In this document: in pieces, positions 42,292 through 50,367 of the stretch
Layout of the letters: each line of letters opens with the position of its first letter
How positions within the stretch are numbered: the first letter of the stretch is position 1
NCBI RefSeq assembly: GCF_052180215.1
Contig: NZ_CP197471.1
Coordinates: 778,001-842,000, forward strand
DNA: 64,000 nt
Direction: 5' to 3'
DNA from: Pseudoneobacillus sp052180215
GTDB lineage: Bacteria; Bacillota; Bacilli; Bacillales; Cytobacillaceae
Notes under the pieces: generated by a model
What the model was told of the DNA's origin: nothing
Seen by the model: the letters and a program-made list of their open reading frames with translations, nothing else
Databases searched by the model: none
Position numbers and translations under genes: made by a program

Positions 42292-42440
42292 CCTAGAAGT
42301 TTAGTGTGGAAGTGTATTCCTTCCAAACTAAACTTCTAGGCTAGTAAGCGAAAGCGCGGTAGGGATGAAGGATAGACTAGTTGCCTGATAAAATACTGCT
42401 TCAGCATTTCAGGATCAAGTGTACCCATATAGGGCTAAAT
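42292..42440 (+). other. Structured region inside the 408-bp element, possible RNA
   Basis: Stem CCTAGAAGTTTAGT / ACTAAACTTCTAGG (42292-42340) with an inner GGAAG/CTTCC, then a GC-GAAA-GC tetraloop-like turn (42348), and a CCTGA / TCAGG stem enclosing TGC-TTCA-GCA (about 42384-42412), and ACCC-ATAT-AGGG. The dense helices suggest a folded transcript or single-strand transposon end. No family recognised; strand is a guess. Confidence 0.4.
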
Positions 42441-42481
42441 CAACCCCTTAAAAAGTTGTATCTATGACTACATGTAATCAA

Positions 42482-42527
42482 CGATAAAAGGTGCATTCTA
42501 TTAACCTTTTTTTTATCGATACTGTAT
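42482..42527 (+). terminator. Terminator-like hairpin in the element
   Basis: CGATAAAAGG and CCTTTTTTTTATCG pair; poly-T in the descending arm. It may end a transcript through the structured region. Confidence 0.5.
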
Positions 42528-42599
42528 ATAAGGGAAGGTTAGCGCTATAAGACATTAATTAATTTTAAAAGTAAAGGTAAAATTTAACATAAATAAATA

Positions 42600-42628
42600 T
42601 TGACAAAAATATTTTTATGTGGTAAAAT
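42600..42628 (+). promoter_or_regulatory. Promoter of the MBL-fold gene
   Basis: TTGACA (42600-42605), 17-base spacer, TAAAAT (42623-42628); start point expected about 85 bases before the gene. Confidence 0.75.
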
Positions 42629-42719
42629 TAAATATTTACGCATTGTAAAAAATCCCTCTGGATGATAAATTAATCTATGTAATCAGATTTAATTTGTTTA
42701 TAAATTAGGAGGAGATTGA

Positions 42720-43433
42720 ATGAGAATCGATAAAGGATTGGCAATCTTAGAATTAAAGATCCAGGGTTTTGGATTAAATCCCACATTGATATGGGATGAT
42801 GATACGGCTGTTTTAGTTGATACTGGTATGCCTGGACAATTCGAACAAATACGTCTCGCTATGAGCGAAGTCGGAGTCTCCTTTGATAAATTGAAAGCTG
42901 TAATTTTAACTCATCAGGATTTAGACCATATAGGTTCCCTCCCAGAAATACTATACCAATCCAATAACAATATAAAAGTTTACGCACATATTCTCGATAA
43001 GCCATTTATTGAAGGAACATTTCCTCTTATTAAAACTGACCCCAATCGAATGAGCGAAGAAGAATGGGCATCATTACCAGAACAAATGCAATTTCTATAT
43101 AAGAATCCGCCAAAATCAAAGGTAGATAAAACATTAGAAGACGGTGAAGAACTTTCATATTGTGGTGGTATTCAAATTATTTTTACACCAGGCCACACTC
43201 CTGGTCATATTAGTCTCTATTTAAAGCAAAGCAAAACTCTTGTCGCAGGTGATGCTATGGTAGTGGCAGATGGTGTTTTACGGAGACCCATACCCCAAAC
43301 GACATTGGATTTGAAAACTGCAATTGATTCTCTTGAGAAATTTTTAAACCTTGATATTGAAAATGTGATTTGTTACCACGGGGGATTATGTAATATTAAG
43401 GATAAAAAACAAATTGGAGACTTATTAAGCTAA
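42720..43433 (+). CDS. MBL-fold metallohydrolase (YtnP/YobT-like)
   Basis: A 237-residue metallo-beta-lactamase fold protein. The metal motif is ILTHQDLDHIGSLP (about 62-75): His65, Asp67, Asp69, His70, so the usual second His is Asp, a form seen in several Bacillus MBL proteins. Further ligands are FTPGHTPGHISLY, VAGDAMVV and CYHGG. Lactonase or glyoxalase II-like activity is possible but unproven. ATG 42720 follows AGGAGGAG, and a clear promoter lies upstream. Confidence 0.9.
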   Translation: MRIDKGLAILELKIQGFGLNPTLIWDDDTAVLVDTGMPGQFEQIRLAMSEVGVSFDKLKAVILTHQDLDHIGSLPEILYQSNNNIKVYAHILDKPFIEGTFPLIKTDPNRMSEEEWASLPEQMQFLYKNPPKSKVDKTLEDGEELSYCGGIQIIFTPGHTPGHISLYLKQSKTLVAGDAMVVADGVLRRPIPQTTLDLKTAIDSLEKFLNLDIENVICYHGGLCNIKDKKQIGDLLS

Positions 43434-43460
43434 CGAAGGCATTAGTTAAACAAAAAAACG

Positions 43461-43495
43461 ATTAGGCTGTCATTTTATGGCAGCCTAATTTAATA
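43461..43495 (+). terminator. Terminator of the MBL gene
   Basis: ATTAGGCTG and CAGCCTAAT pair; short T-run. Confidence 0.65.
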
Positions 43496-43613
43496 GTATT
43501 TAATCAACATTAAACGCTAACACATCTTTCCCAAAAAGATTTATACATTAGTGAATTGTAATTTAAATTCCAACAAAAAATAATGCCATGTGGAACATTA
43601 TTAGGAGGTCACT

Positions 43614-44633
43614 ATGGGAAACATCAACTTTACAGAATCGAATACAACCCTCACCGCATCCGAAGCCGCTAACCTCTGGAACCAATATTTGGGGGACTCT
43701 TCGTCTATTTGTATGTATACCTTTTATTATAAACATACTCAGGACAAAGAGATTCAATCTATTTTAGAATTTGCATTGCAATTGTCCAAACAGCATATAA
43801 AGAAAATCACAGATTTTTTCAATCAAGCCAATTACCCCATTCCAATTGGGTATACATTAGAGGATGATGTGAACTTCGAAGCCCCTCGAATATTTTCGAA
43901 TCCATTGGTTATTTATGATTTGGAAATAATGACGATTCATGGATTAACTGCTTACAGTTTAGCCATTTCTGCCTGTGAGCGGGATGATATTAGAAATTAT
44001 TATATAGAATGTTCAGCACAAACTTCAGAATTATTAAATAAACTCATCAGTTTAAGTAAATCAAGAGGGAATTTCGGTAAGTCACCCATAATTCCACCAC
44101 CGAAAAACATTAAATTCGTTGAAAAAAAGGGAATGATTTCTGATTTGCTTGCAGACCCAAAACCGCTTAACGTTATGGAAATTAGTAATCTTTACTTTAA
44201 TATAAAAAAGACAATGTTATTAAAGATTGGTACTATGGCTTTCAGCCAAATTGCACAAAATGATGATGTAAGGCAATTTCTTGCCAAAGCAACCGACCAA
44301 TCTGATCGAAGTATAAGAAGTTTAAGTGCTTTATTGCATCAGGATAATCTTCCAACTCCACATTCTTGGGAAGCGGATGTCTTACCTATAACTACCAGTC
44401 CTTTTTCTGACAAAGTAATGATGTTTCATATAGGCTTCAAGATAAGTGCAGCTATCGCATATTATGGAGCAGCTCTAGCAACTTCTGCAAGAGCTGATGT
44501 AATCGCTATTTACGTTAAATTAATGGCGAGAACAATTAATGAAGCTAATGAATGGTTAACTTTGATGGTTAAATATCGTTGGCTAGAGCAACAACCGCAA
44601 GCGGTAGATAGAAAAGCTCTATCTCAAAGGTGA
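43614..44633 (+). CDS. DUF3231 family protein (1)
   Basis: A 339-residue helical protein made of two DUF3231 repeats (about 12-165 and 185-335). Repeat features are the opening TASEAANLWNQYLGDS, the QANYPIPIGYTLEDDVN loop and the second-half HQDNLPTPHSWEADVLP and TTSPFSDKVMMFHI. The two halves resemble ferritin-like four-helix bundles, but no metal site is evident to me. DUF3231 proteins are abundant in spore-formers and uncharacterised. ATG 43614 follows AGGAGGT. A paralog is at 53466. Confidence 0.88.
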   Translation: MGNINFTESNTTLTASEAANLWNQYLGDSSSICMYTFYYKHTQDKEIQSILEFALQLSKQHIKKITDFFNQANYPIPIGYTLEDDVNFEAPRIFSNPLVIYDLEIMTIHGLTAYSLAISACERDDIRNYYIECSAQTSELLNKLISLSKSRGNFGKSPIIPPPKNIKFVEKKGMISDLLADPKPLNVMEISNLYFNIKKTMLLKIGTMAFSQIAQNDDVRQFLAKATDQSDRSIRSLSALLHQDNLPTPHSWEADVLPITTSPFSDKVMMFHIGFKISAAIAYYGAALATSARADVIAIYVKLMARTINEANEWLTLMVKYRWLEQQPQAVDRKALSQR

Positions 44634-44662
44634 TCTTCAAGGGACGTAGGTCGCCTTTTTTA
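44627..44662 (+). terminator. Terminator of the first DUF3231 gene
   Basis: AAGGTGATCT and AGGTCGCCTT pair with G-U pairs and six Ts follow; the stem spans the stop codon. Confidence 0.7.
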
Positions 44663-44735
44663 TACCAAAAACAGGATTGTGAAATATTGTACATAAGCTA
44701 ACGAAGTGCTATTGTAGCATAAGTAAATAATTCAG

Positions 44736-44784
44736 AAAGCCGATAATAAACGAGTTTTTATTCTTGTTTATATCGGCTTTTTTG
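44736..44784. terminator. Terminator-like long hairpin before the 71-residue gene
   Basis: AAAGCCGATA-AAAC pairs with GTTT-TATCGGCTTT and TTT follows. It does not directly follow a gene, so it may end read-through or a short leader. Confidence 0.6.
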
Positions 44785-44866
44785 GTGCGAATTTCGATAA
44801 AAAACAGTTTACTTTAAAAATGATAATGGGTTTATATGGTAATCTTACATTAAGGGAGGGATAAAC

Positions 44867-45082
44867 TTGGGTTATAAAAATGACAAAAATAAGAAAGATA
44901 AAATATGGAAAATATGGGATACCATATTCACATCGGGATTATTGTCTTTTTTTATGGACTGCCAAGAAGCTCAAAATGATGATAAGAAATTCAAGCAAAT
45001 GCTATTCCAAATATCATTCGGTATTATCCTTTCAGTGATTTTGTTTACCATTGGATTTTGGATACTATTTGTCGAAGAATGA
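44867..45082 (+). CDS. Small single-helix membrane protein, unknown
   Basis: A 71-residue protein with a very basic N-terminus (GYKNDKNKKDKIWKIW), a short amphipathic middle with CQEAQNDDKK, and a C-terminal membrane helix (about 48-68, ISFGIILSVILFTIGFWIL). TTG 44867 is well placed after GGGAGGG. It is 29 bases before the decayed NUDIX gene and could share its transcript. Family not recognised. Confidence 0.65.
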   Translation: MGYKNDKNKKDKIWKIWDTIFTSGLLSFFMDCQEAQNDDKKFKQMLFQISFGIILSVILFTIGFWILFVEE

Positions 45083-45111
45083 AAAATAAGTTCGATGAAG
45101 GAGACTATCAG

Positions 45112-45544
45112 ATGGATTATATAAAAGATATGAGAAAGTATATTGGTCATGAGACCCTATTAACAGTTGGTTGCGGGATAATTAAAGAGGATAATGAACA
45201 GATACTATTGCAGCATCGCATGGATGAAGATAATTGGTGCATTCCAGGTGGTCGCAAAGAGAGAGGCTTATGAAGAAACGGGACTAAAAGTAGTAGATTT
45301 AGACCTTTTTGGTATCTACTCAGGAGAAAAATGTTTCGTGGAATATCCAAATGGAGATATGGTCTTTAGTGTTCAGATTATTTTCAAAGCCAAAGAATAT
45401 ATAGGTGAAATAAAACAAAAAGATGACGAAAGTAGAAGACATCGGTTCTTCAGAAAGACAGAACTTCCTTCGAACTTAAATCCGCGTCAAAAACCATTTA
45501 TAGATGATTGGGCAGAAGGGAATAGAACACCAATAATAAAATAG
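45112..45544 (+). pseudogene. NUDIX hydrolase, broken by deletion and frameshift in the Nudix box
   Basis: The first frame (ATG 45112 after AAGGAG) encodes ETLLTVGCGIIKEDNEQILLQHR and WCIPGG, then runs out at 45273. The second frame resumes with AKREAYEETGLKV (about 45264 on), the second half of the Nudix box, and continues to 45544 with a normal C-terminus. About ten codons between PGG and AKREA, including the first catalytic Glu, are missing and the frame changes there. The product would be inactive. A sequencing error is unlikely to remove that many bases. Confidence 0.85.
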
Positions 45545-45631
45545 TATTTTATAATTAATGGATCTTTGGATGGATAGATGGAGAACCTTAGCATCTGAAT
45601 ATCAACAATATAATAGTTAGGGGGATAGGCA

Positions 45632-46121
45632 TTGGAACCTGACGATATAAAATTAAGACCTTTAGAGTTAGATGATTATAAGATAGCCTTGAATTGGAGT
45701 AAGGATATTCATTTTTGTATTGCTAACGGATGGCCGCAAAATAGAAGTGATGAGGAACTATCTCTATGGTGGAGTAACTGTGTGAATAATAAAAAAGAAG
45801 ATTTTGTTCGAATGGGAATAGAGTTTAATGACAAGTTAATTGGTTATGCGGATTTGGCGTGTATTAAAGGTAATACTGCGGAAGTAGGAATTGCTATTGG
45901 TGAAAGTAAACTCTGGGGGAAGGGTATTGGTTATCATTCTCTTTTATGTATGGTGAATTATGCCTGAAAAAACTTGGGTATTTATCGCAGAAACAAACGA
46001 AACCAATGTGCGCTCAAGAAAAATGTTTGAGAAAATAGGCTTTAAAGAAATAAGTAAATTTGGTTATGAAGAATACTTAGGGGTGCAGACACAACTAATT
46101 CAATATAAGCTTTCTCTTTAA
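45632..46121 (+). pseudogene. GNAT acetyltransferase (RimJ/RimL-like), broken
   Basis: Starts TTG 45632 after GGGGGATA with IKLRPLELDDYKIALNWSKD and continues through EVGIAIGESKLWGKGIGYHS, the acetyl-CoA loop. A TGA at 45965 interrupts NYA-KNLGIYR, and a frame change follows within ~25 bases; the other frame then gives AETNETNVRSRKMFEKIGF to a stop at 46121. Two lesions mark it as a pseudogene. It lies next to the decayed NUDIX gene, so this stretch appears to be losing function. Confidence 0.85.
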
Positions 46122-46257
46122 CAAGAAATTCATCAAGAACTAAAATTTAGTTTCTTTCCATAACGAATTGATCTTATATACTAAAAATATACAAGTTTTA
46201 TTAATAATTTGAATTGTTAACAAGAGGTAGGTTTATTTTAAAATGGGGGTAAGTTTG

Positions 46258-47121
46258 ATGTTAAATCGTGTCATTCAACAATTTGGATTGCAGGTACAAT
46301 CAATTAATGAGGTTGAGGACTCACATAGCTCAACCGTTTATAGATGTACGTTGTCAAATGGTGAAAATGTTTTTTTGAAAATTCCTTTTACAAAATTAAA
46401 GTTTCAAAGGGAATTGGAAGCCTATGAAATTTTAAAAGGAAATGTTTCCATTCCTGAAATGATAGATTACTGGTCTGGTGATGAGGAATGTTATGGTGCT
46501 TTTTTATTATCTGAATTAAAAGGAAAACCGTTAACATCTATGGCAACAGAAACAATAGCGTACCAAGTGGGAATCCTTCATGCTGAGATGCATTCCATAC
46601 GTCCTCCTGCAGAGAAAGTGTTAACGGGTATAGATAATGAATATCCGAACTGGTCTAATTTTGTTGAACACCAATTTTATAGTTTTGCTGAAGATGTAAG
46701 GGATATTTTGGATGAACCATTATACAAAAAAGCCATTGAAAAATATGAAGAGATGAAACAGCAGCTCCCGTCTCCGGATGGACCAAGCTTTGTACATATG
46801 GATTTTCGTCCAGCCAATATTATTGTTAATGATGGTAAAGTTATAGGAATGATCGATTTTGAGAGTGTGAGATTTGGTTCAACAGAAATAGATTTCACCA
46901 AATTGTATCGCGATTTTTTAAGTTTAGATGTTAACTTCTATAAAGCCTATCAAGAAGGCTATAAAAGTATCAGACCATTAATTGACCTAGAAAATGTATT
47001 ACCATTTTATCGATTTACTGATGCCTTCAATAGTATTGGATGGTGCAAACGTCGAGGAATTGAAAAAAATGCACTTTTTCTAGAAGAAAATTTAACGAGA
47101 TTAAAAAAATGGTTACTCTAA
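46258..47121 (+). CDS. Aminoglycoside phosphotransferase-like kinase (APH/ChoK family)
   Basis: A 287-residue protein-kinase-like small-molecule phosphotransferase. N-lobe Lys lies in NVFLKIPFT (about 38-46) and the catalytic loop is FVHMDFRPANIIV (about 178-190) with Asp, Arg and Asn, followed by IGMIDFESVRFG carrying the Mg-binding Asp. Such enzymes phosphorylate antibiotics, choline, homoserine or sugars; the substrate is unknown. ATG 46258 is behind GGGGGTAAG; ATG 46243 would overlap that site. Confidence 0.88.
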   Translation: MLNRVIQQFGLQVQSINEVEDSHSSTVYRCTLSNGENVFLKIPFTKLKFQRELEAYEILKGNVSIPEMIDYWSGDEECYGAFLLSELKGKPLTSMATETIAYQVGILHAEMHSIRPPAEKVLTGIDNEYPNWSNFVEHQFYSFAEDVRDILDEPLYKKAIEKYEEMKQQLPSPDGPSFVHMDFRPANIIVNDGKVIGMIDFESVRFGSTEIDFTKLYRDFLSLDVNFYKAYQEGYKSIRPLIDLENVLPFYRFTDAFNSIGWCKRRGIEKNALFLEENLTRLKKWLL

Positions 47122-47156
47122 AATATAGTGATTCCATTTATTCAAATTTCACTACA

Positions 47157-47214
47157 ATAAGCTGAAAATATACAAGTTTTTATTCCTTACTTGTGTTTTC
47201 AGCTTATTATTTTG
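47157..47214. terminator. Bidirectional terminator
   Basis: AATAAGCTGAAAA and TTTTCAGCTTATT pair, with inner TACAAG / CTTGT; ends in ATTTT. It separates convergent genes. Confidence 0.8.
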
Positions 47215-47242
47215 AAAAGGGAATCATCTATCCCTATAATTT

Positions 47243-47488
47243 TTATCTTTTGATCGGACGTTCAAGTGTTAAGATTTCATCCTCAAGAGAAGAATATTGC
47301 TGTTCAACTACATGTTTTACATCTAAGACAGCGGCGTTATAAAAGTGTGGTGCAAGCTTTTCCTTAATGAAATCTAATACTCTTTCTGCAGCAAATTCAG
47401 TTATTTCTTCATCTCTTTCTTGAGAAAAGAAATATTGAATGTCAGATATCATGAGTTCTTGTTGTTCTTTTTTTAGTTTAATAAACAT
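47243..47488 (-). CDS. DUF2164 family protein
   Basis: An 81-residue helical protein of the DUF2164 family. The pattern is FIKLKKEQQELMISDIQYFF, then SQERDEEITEFAAERVLDFI and EKLAPHFYNAAVLDV. No function is assigned. The start is set at ATG 47488, 8 bases after AAGGAG; GTG 47497 sits inside that site. Monocistronic, minus strand. Confidence 0.9.
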   Translation of the reverse strand: MFIKLKKEQQELMISDIQYFFSQERDEEITEFAAERVLDFIKEKLAPHFYNAAVLDVKHVVEQQYSSLEDEILTLERPIKR

Positions 47489-47597
47489 TTGCGCCACTCC
47501 TTAAAAATTATTTTCCCTGTAACTATATAGTGGAAATTCAAGAAATGAAAGGCTATATTTTTATAAAAATATATGTACACGCATAAACTCTTTTATA

Positions 47598-47657
47598 GCA
47601 ACAAATAAAAGCAACCCAATTCATATACTAATTGGACTGCTACATTTGTTGTTTTTT
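47598..47657 (+). terminator. Orphan terminator-like hairpin
   Basis: AACAAAT-AGCA-CCAATT pairs with AATTGG-TGCT-ATTTGTT and six Ts follow. No plus-strand gene lies directly upstream, so it may be an attenuator for the phosphatase gene at 47755 or end a small RNA. Confidence 0.6.
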
Positions 47658-47754
47658 ATTTGGGATGAAAATCTCGCAATCTAGTTTTTAAGTAAAATTG
47701 TAAAGTGGTAAAATTTAACCTAAGAAAGCTACACTTAAAATGGGGAGATGGCTC

Positions 47755-48339
47755 ATGACTACAATAGGATTCATTAGGCATGGAATTACGGAGTGGAATG
47801 AACTTGGAAAGTCACAGGGAATCATTGATATTCCTTTAAATAGTACAGGTAAACAACAGGCAGTGGCCTTAGCTCATAGACTTGCATTAGAAGAAGAGTG
47901 GGATATGATTGCGGTTAGTCCCTTAACTCGTGCAAGGGAAACAGCACAAATCATAGCTGATAAACTAAATTTGCCAATTACGGTTATAGATGAAAGAATT
48001 CGAGAAATAAATTGTGGTCTTATTGAAGGTACAACAGAGGAAGAAAGAATTCAAAGATGGGGAACAAATTGGCGTGAACTAAATCTTGGGATGGAACCAC
48101 GAGGAGATGTTTCGCAGAGAGGAATAGAATTTTTAGAAGAAATCGTTCAAAACTATCCAGGAAAGCGAATATTGGTAGTAAGTCACGGTGCCTTGATTGG
48201 TCTTACCTTACAACGGTTAATGCCAGAAACTTTTTCAAAAACCAATATGGATAATACGTCTATCACCATTCTCAAGAATATAGAAAGAAAGTGGGAATGT
48301 ATTCTTTTTAATTGTACCAAACATTTAGAATTACAATAA
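47755..48339 (+). CDS. Histidine phosphatase family protein
   Basis: A 194-residue phosphoglycerate-mutase-like phosphatase. The phospho-His motif FIRHGITEWN is at 6-15 (His9), VSPLTRARETA carries the second Arg, and the second catalytic His is in VVSHGALIG (about 150-158). The single-domain size suits a phosphatase rather than a mutase. ATG 47755 follows GGGGAGA; ATG 47740 overlaps it. Substrate unknown. Confidence 0.92.
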   Translation: MTTIGFIRHGITEWNELGKSQGIIDIPLNSTGKQQAVALAHRLALEEEWDMIAVSPLTRARETAQIIADKLNLPITVIDERIREINCGLIEGTTEEERIQRWGTNWRELNLGMEPRGDVSQRGIEFLEEIVQNYPGKRILVVSHGALIGLTLQRLMPETFSKTNMDNTSITILKNIERKWECILFNCTKHLELQ

Positions 48340-48406
48340 ATTAAAAGGGAATTTCTGTAATGTGTAGAATACCTTCTATAAAGTGTAATAGAAGGGAGAC
48401 AACGTG

Positions 48407-48766
48407 ATGAGTCAAGTTTGCGTTATCGGAATTTATGTACCAGATCTTCAAGAGGCCATTCATTTTTATACAAAGGTTTTAGGTTTTGAAATCAATAAAC
48501 AATATGGTCCTAAAATCGTTACCCTTATGCATGGGGAGCTGCCGATTGTCTTAGAGGAATCAGAAACTTCTTCCCATAACCAAGAAAGCTATAAGCCAGG
48601 AGTGGTTTTAGCCCTAAAAACGGGAGATATTTATCAGACTGTAGAAAAATTAAAAGAACATAAAGTTTCCTTTATCATTGACGAGCCAACCTCCTGTCCT
48701 CCAGGAAAGTTTATCAGTTTCCGTGACCCTTTTGGAAATGTATTAGAGTATTTACAATTTGATTAA
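48407..48766 (+). CDS. VOC family protein (1 of 3)
   Basis: A 119-residue glyoxalase/bleomycin-resistance fold protein: CVIGIYVPDLQEAIHFYTKV at the N-terminus and ISFRDPFGNVLEYLQF at the end, with the C-terminal Glu ligand. The first ligand position is Gly/Tyr rather than His, so metal chemistry is uncertain. ATG 48407 follows AGGGAG. First of three adjacent VOC genes; a terminator separates it from the other two. Confidence 0.88.
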   Translation: MSQVCVIGIYVPDLQEAIHFYTKVLGFEINKQYGPKIVTLMHGELPIVLEESETSSHNQESYKPGVVLALKTGDIYQTVEKLKEHKVSFIIDEPTSCPPGKFISFRDPFGNVLEYLQFD

Positions 48767-48778
48767 GAATATGTAAAT

Positions 48779-48814
48779 AAAAAAAGGGTGACTCTTTGCC
48801 ACCCTTTATTTTTT
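48779..48814 (+). terminator. Terminator of the first VOC gene
   Basis: AAAAAAGGGTG and CACCCTTTATTTTTT pair with a 9-base loop. Confidence 0.85.
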
Positions 48815-48824
48815 GGAGGGAGCA

Positions 48825-49238
48825 ATGATTTTTGAAATTACCTATCAAGTAAGAGTAACTGACTTTTCAGAAGGTGAAAAATGGTATTCTACTTTACTTA
48901 ATAGAAGGCCTGATTTTATTCCTCATGAGGGGTTCGCGGAGTGGGAGCTAATTCCAGGAACTTGGTTACAATTAGCAGAAGGAACACCATCTGATGGATG
49001 TGGCCCCATTCGGTTTGGGGTACCGGATATAAAGGCAGAACAGGGTCGTGTTAGAAAAGAATTATATATAGAGGATTTTGAAATATTCTCAAAGGCAGAG
49101 GTCCCAGTAAAATGGGGAACTTTTTCGGACCCGTGGGGAAATAGACTTGGCTTTTTTGAGTACATAAATAAACAGGAACAAGCTGACAGAATGAACACTA
49201 TTTTAGGAAAAGTAGAAGATGAAAGGAGGAAAGTGTGA
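48825..49238 (+). CDS. VOC family protein (2 of 3)
   Basis: A 137-residue VOC protein: FEITYQVRVTDFSEGEKWYS, GFAEWELIPGTWLQLAEG, and a C-terminal GTFSDPWGNRLGFFEYI. Metal ligands are incomplete, so it may bind rather than convert a ligand. ATG 48825 follows GGAGGGAG. Its TGA stop overlaps the start of the next VOC gene, so the two are coupled. Confidence 0.85.
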   Translation: MIFEITYQVRVTDFSEGEKWYSTLLNRRPDFIPHEGFAEWELIPGTWLQLAEGTPSDGCGPIRFGVPDIKAEQGRVRKELYIEDFEIFSKAEVPVKWGTFSDPWGNRLGFFEYINKQEQADRMNTILGKVEDERRKV

Positions 49239-49654
49239 TGCAAGAGAAACTTTTAAGGGTGGGAACAACCTATTTACCTGTTCAGAATGTTGATGAATCA
49301 GCCCAGTGGTATGTAACCAATTTAGGAGCTGAATTAAGTTACAAAGACAATGATAAAGCAATCATTAATTTAGCAAATCAAAGTTTCTTTTTAGTAAAGG
49401 CAAAAGACAATCAAACCTCTAATTTTCTTGATCAAGAAGGGTATGACCGTTTTTCTATCACCTTTGAAGTAAATGGATTGAATGCCTTGCAGGATTTACA
49501 TAAGGAATTTCTTGAGAAAAATATAAAAGTGGGAGAAATCGAAAATAGAGGACATCAGGGAAGAAACTTTGTATTTTGGGATAAAGATGGCAACCAGTTT
49601 GATGTTTGGAGCGAATTAAGTCCAACCTTTAAAGAAAAATATAATATTTCATAA
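49238..49654 (+). CDS. VOC family protein (3 of 3)
   Basis: A 138-residue VOC protein: GTTYLPVQNVDESAQWYVTN, ANQSFFLVKAK, and FVFWDKDGNQFDVWSEL at the end. ATG 49238 follows AAAGGAGGAAA and overlaps the previous stop by one base. Possibly a heterodimer partner of the second VOC protein, as VOC domains usually pair; that is inference. Confidence 0.85.
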   Translation: MQEKLLRVGTTYLPVQNVDESAQWYVTNLGAELSYKDNDKAIINLANQSFFLVKAKDNQTSNFLDQEGYDRFSITFEVNGLNALQDLHKEFLEKNIKVGEIENRGHQGRNFVFWDKDGNQFDVWSELSPTFKEKYNIS

Positions 49655-49694
49655 GTTTCCACATATTATGTTAGATTTGGACATCTCTTTAAAT

Positions 49695-49870
49695 AAAGCT
49701 GTTTTCGTATAGAATGTGGTTTTCGTAAAAATCCCTAAAGCCGGATTTTTACAGGCTCTCTTAATAAGAGCTCAGCTCTTTTCTTAATTTTTCATATGAG
49801 TTTAACACCCTATATGGTGAAATGCCTACTTATTAGTTAGAAAAAGCAAAAAGTTTCAGAAAAGAGCCTT
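49695..49870 (+). repeat. MITE-like repeat, copy 3
   Basis: Third copy of the ~177-bp repeat, with the internal GTAAAAATCC / GGATTTTTAC hairpin kept and several small changes in the right half. Flanks TTAAATAAA and TTATATAAG are similar but not identical. It ends 20 bases before the next start codon, so it supplies that gene's leader. Confidence 0.85.
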
Positions 49871-49889
49871 ATATAAGAGGTGTTTTTTT

Positions 49890-50279
49890 ATGTGGAAGAA
49901 ACTAATTCGTTTTTTAATTATACTTTTCCTATTAACTACTTTTTATATCATTTTCCTTCAAACAAAGTCTGTTTCCTATCAAGGTGAAACGGATGATTGG
50001 ACAGTAAAATACCGTGCAAAGATTGTTAGCTTGGAAACAAGTTATAATCTAAGGATTCAGTATAAAGGGAAGCATAATGTAAGTAATGTAGAAATGAATA
50101 TCCATCCCTATTATGCAATGGGGACTCCGAAGTTAAACAATAATGGTACTTATACATGGAAATGTAAAGGGGAATGCAGATATATTGAAAAACATAAAGA
50201 ATTGTTAGCTTTTATTAGCTGGAAAGAAAAAGGCATTCAAGAGGAGAAAATGCAATTTATTCTTTTAAAGAAAAATTGA
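49890..50279 (+). CDS. Membrane-anchored extracytoplasmic protein, unknown
   Basis: A 129-residue protein with an N-terminal membrane helix (about 5-25, LIRFLIILFLLTTFYIIFL) and a small beta-rich outer domain: DDWTVKYRAKIVSLETSYNL, IHPYYAMGTPKLN, and paired Cys in WKCKGECRY. ATG 49890 lies after AAGAGGTG. Its leader is the MITE-like repeat copy 3. Family not recognised; similar anchored proteins occur widely in Bacillus. Confidence 0.75.
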   Translation: MWKKLIRFLIILFLLTTFYIIFLQTKSVSYQGETDDWTVKYRAKIVSLETSYNLRIQYKGKHNVSNVEMNIHPYYAMGTPKLNNNGTYTWKCKGECRYIEKHKELLAFISWKEKGIQEEKMQFILLKKN

Positions 50280-50367
50280 CCATCCTCTGGAGTTCCTTCC
50301 TGCCATTTCGTGTGTAGTCCATCCTTGTGTTATGATAAGAAAAAATAGGAATGCAGGAGGAAGTAAG

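Larger units (their letters stand above)
42134..42541. mobile_element. 408-bp non-autonomous transposon-like element
   Basis: Bounded by perfect 13-bp inverted ends: TTATATACAGTAT (42134-42146) and its reverse complement (42529-42541). GGGAAG directly flanks both ends (42128-42133 and 42542-42547), a likely 6-bp target duplication. A subterminal copy of TTATATACAG with ~35 bases of similar flank is at 42214. The inside has no ORF but strong hairpins (see next features). It fills most of the 41883-42719 gap, which otherwise holds only a terminator and a promoter. Confidence 0.8.

Noticed and set aside
45965..45967. TGA inside the GNAT gene as a second selenocysteine codon
   Set aside because: The position is a hydrophobic residue in GNAT proteins, not a reactive Cys, and a frame change follows within ~25 bases, so this is a pseudogene.
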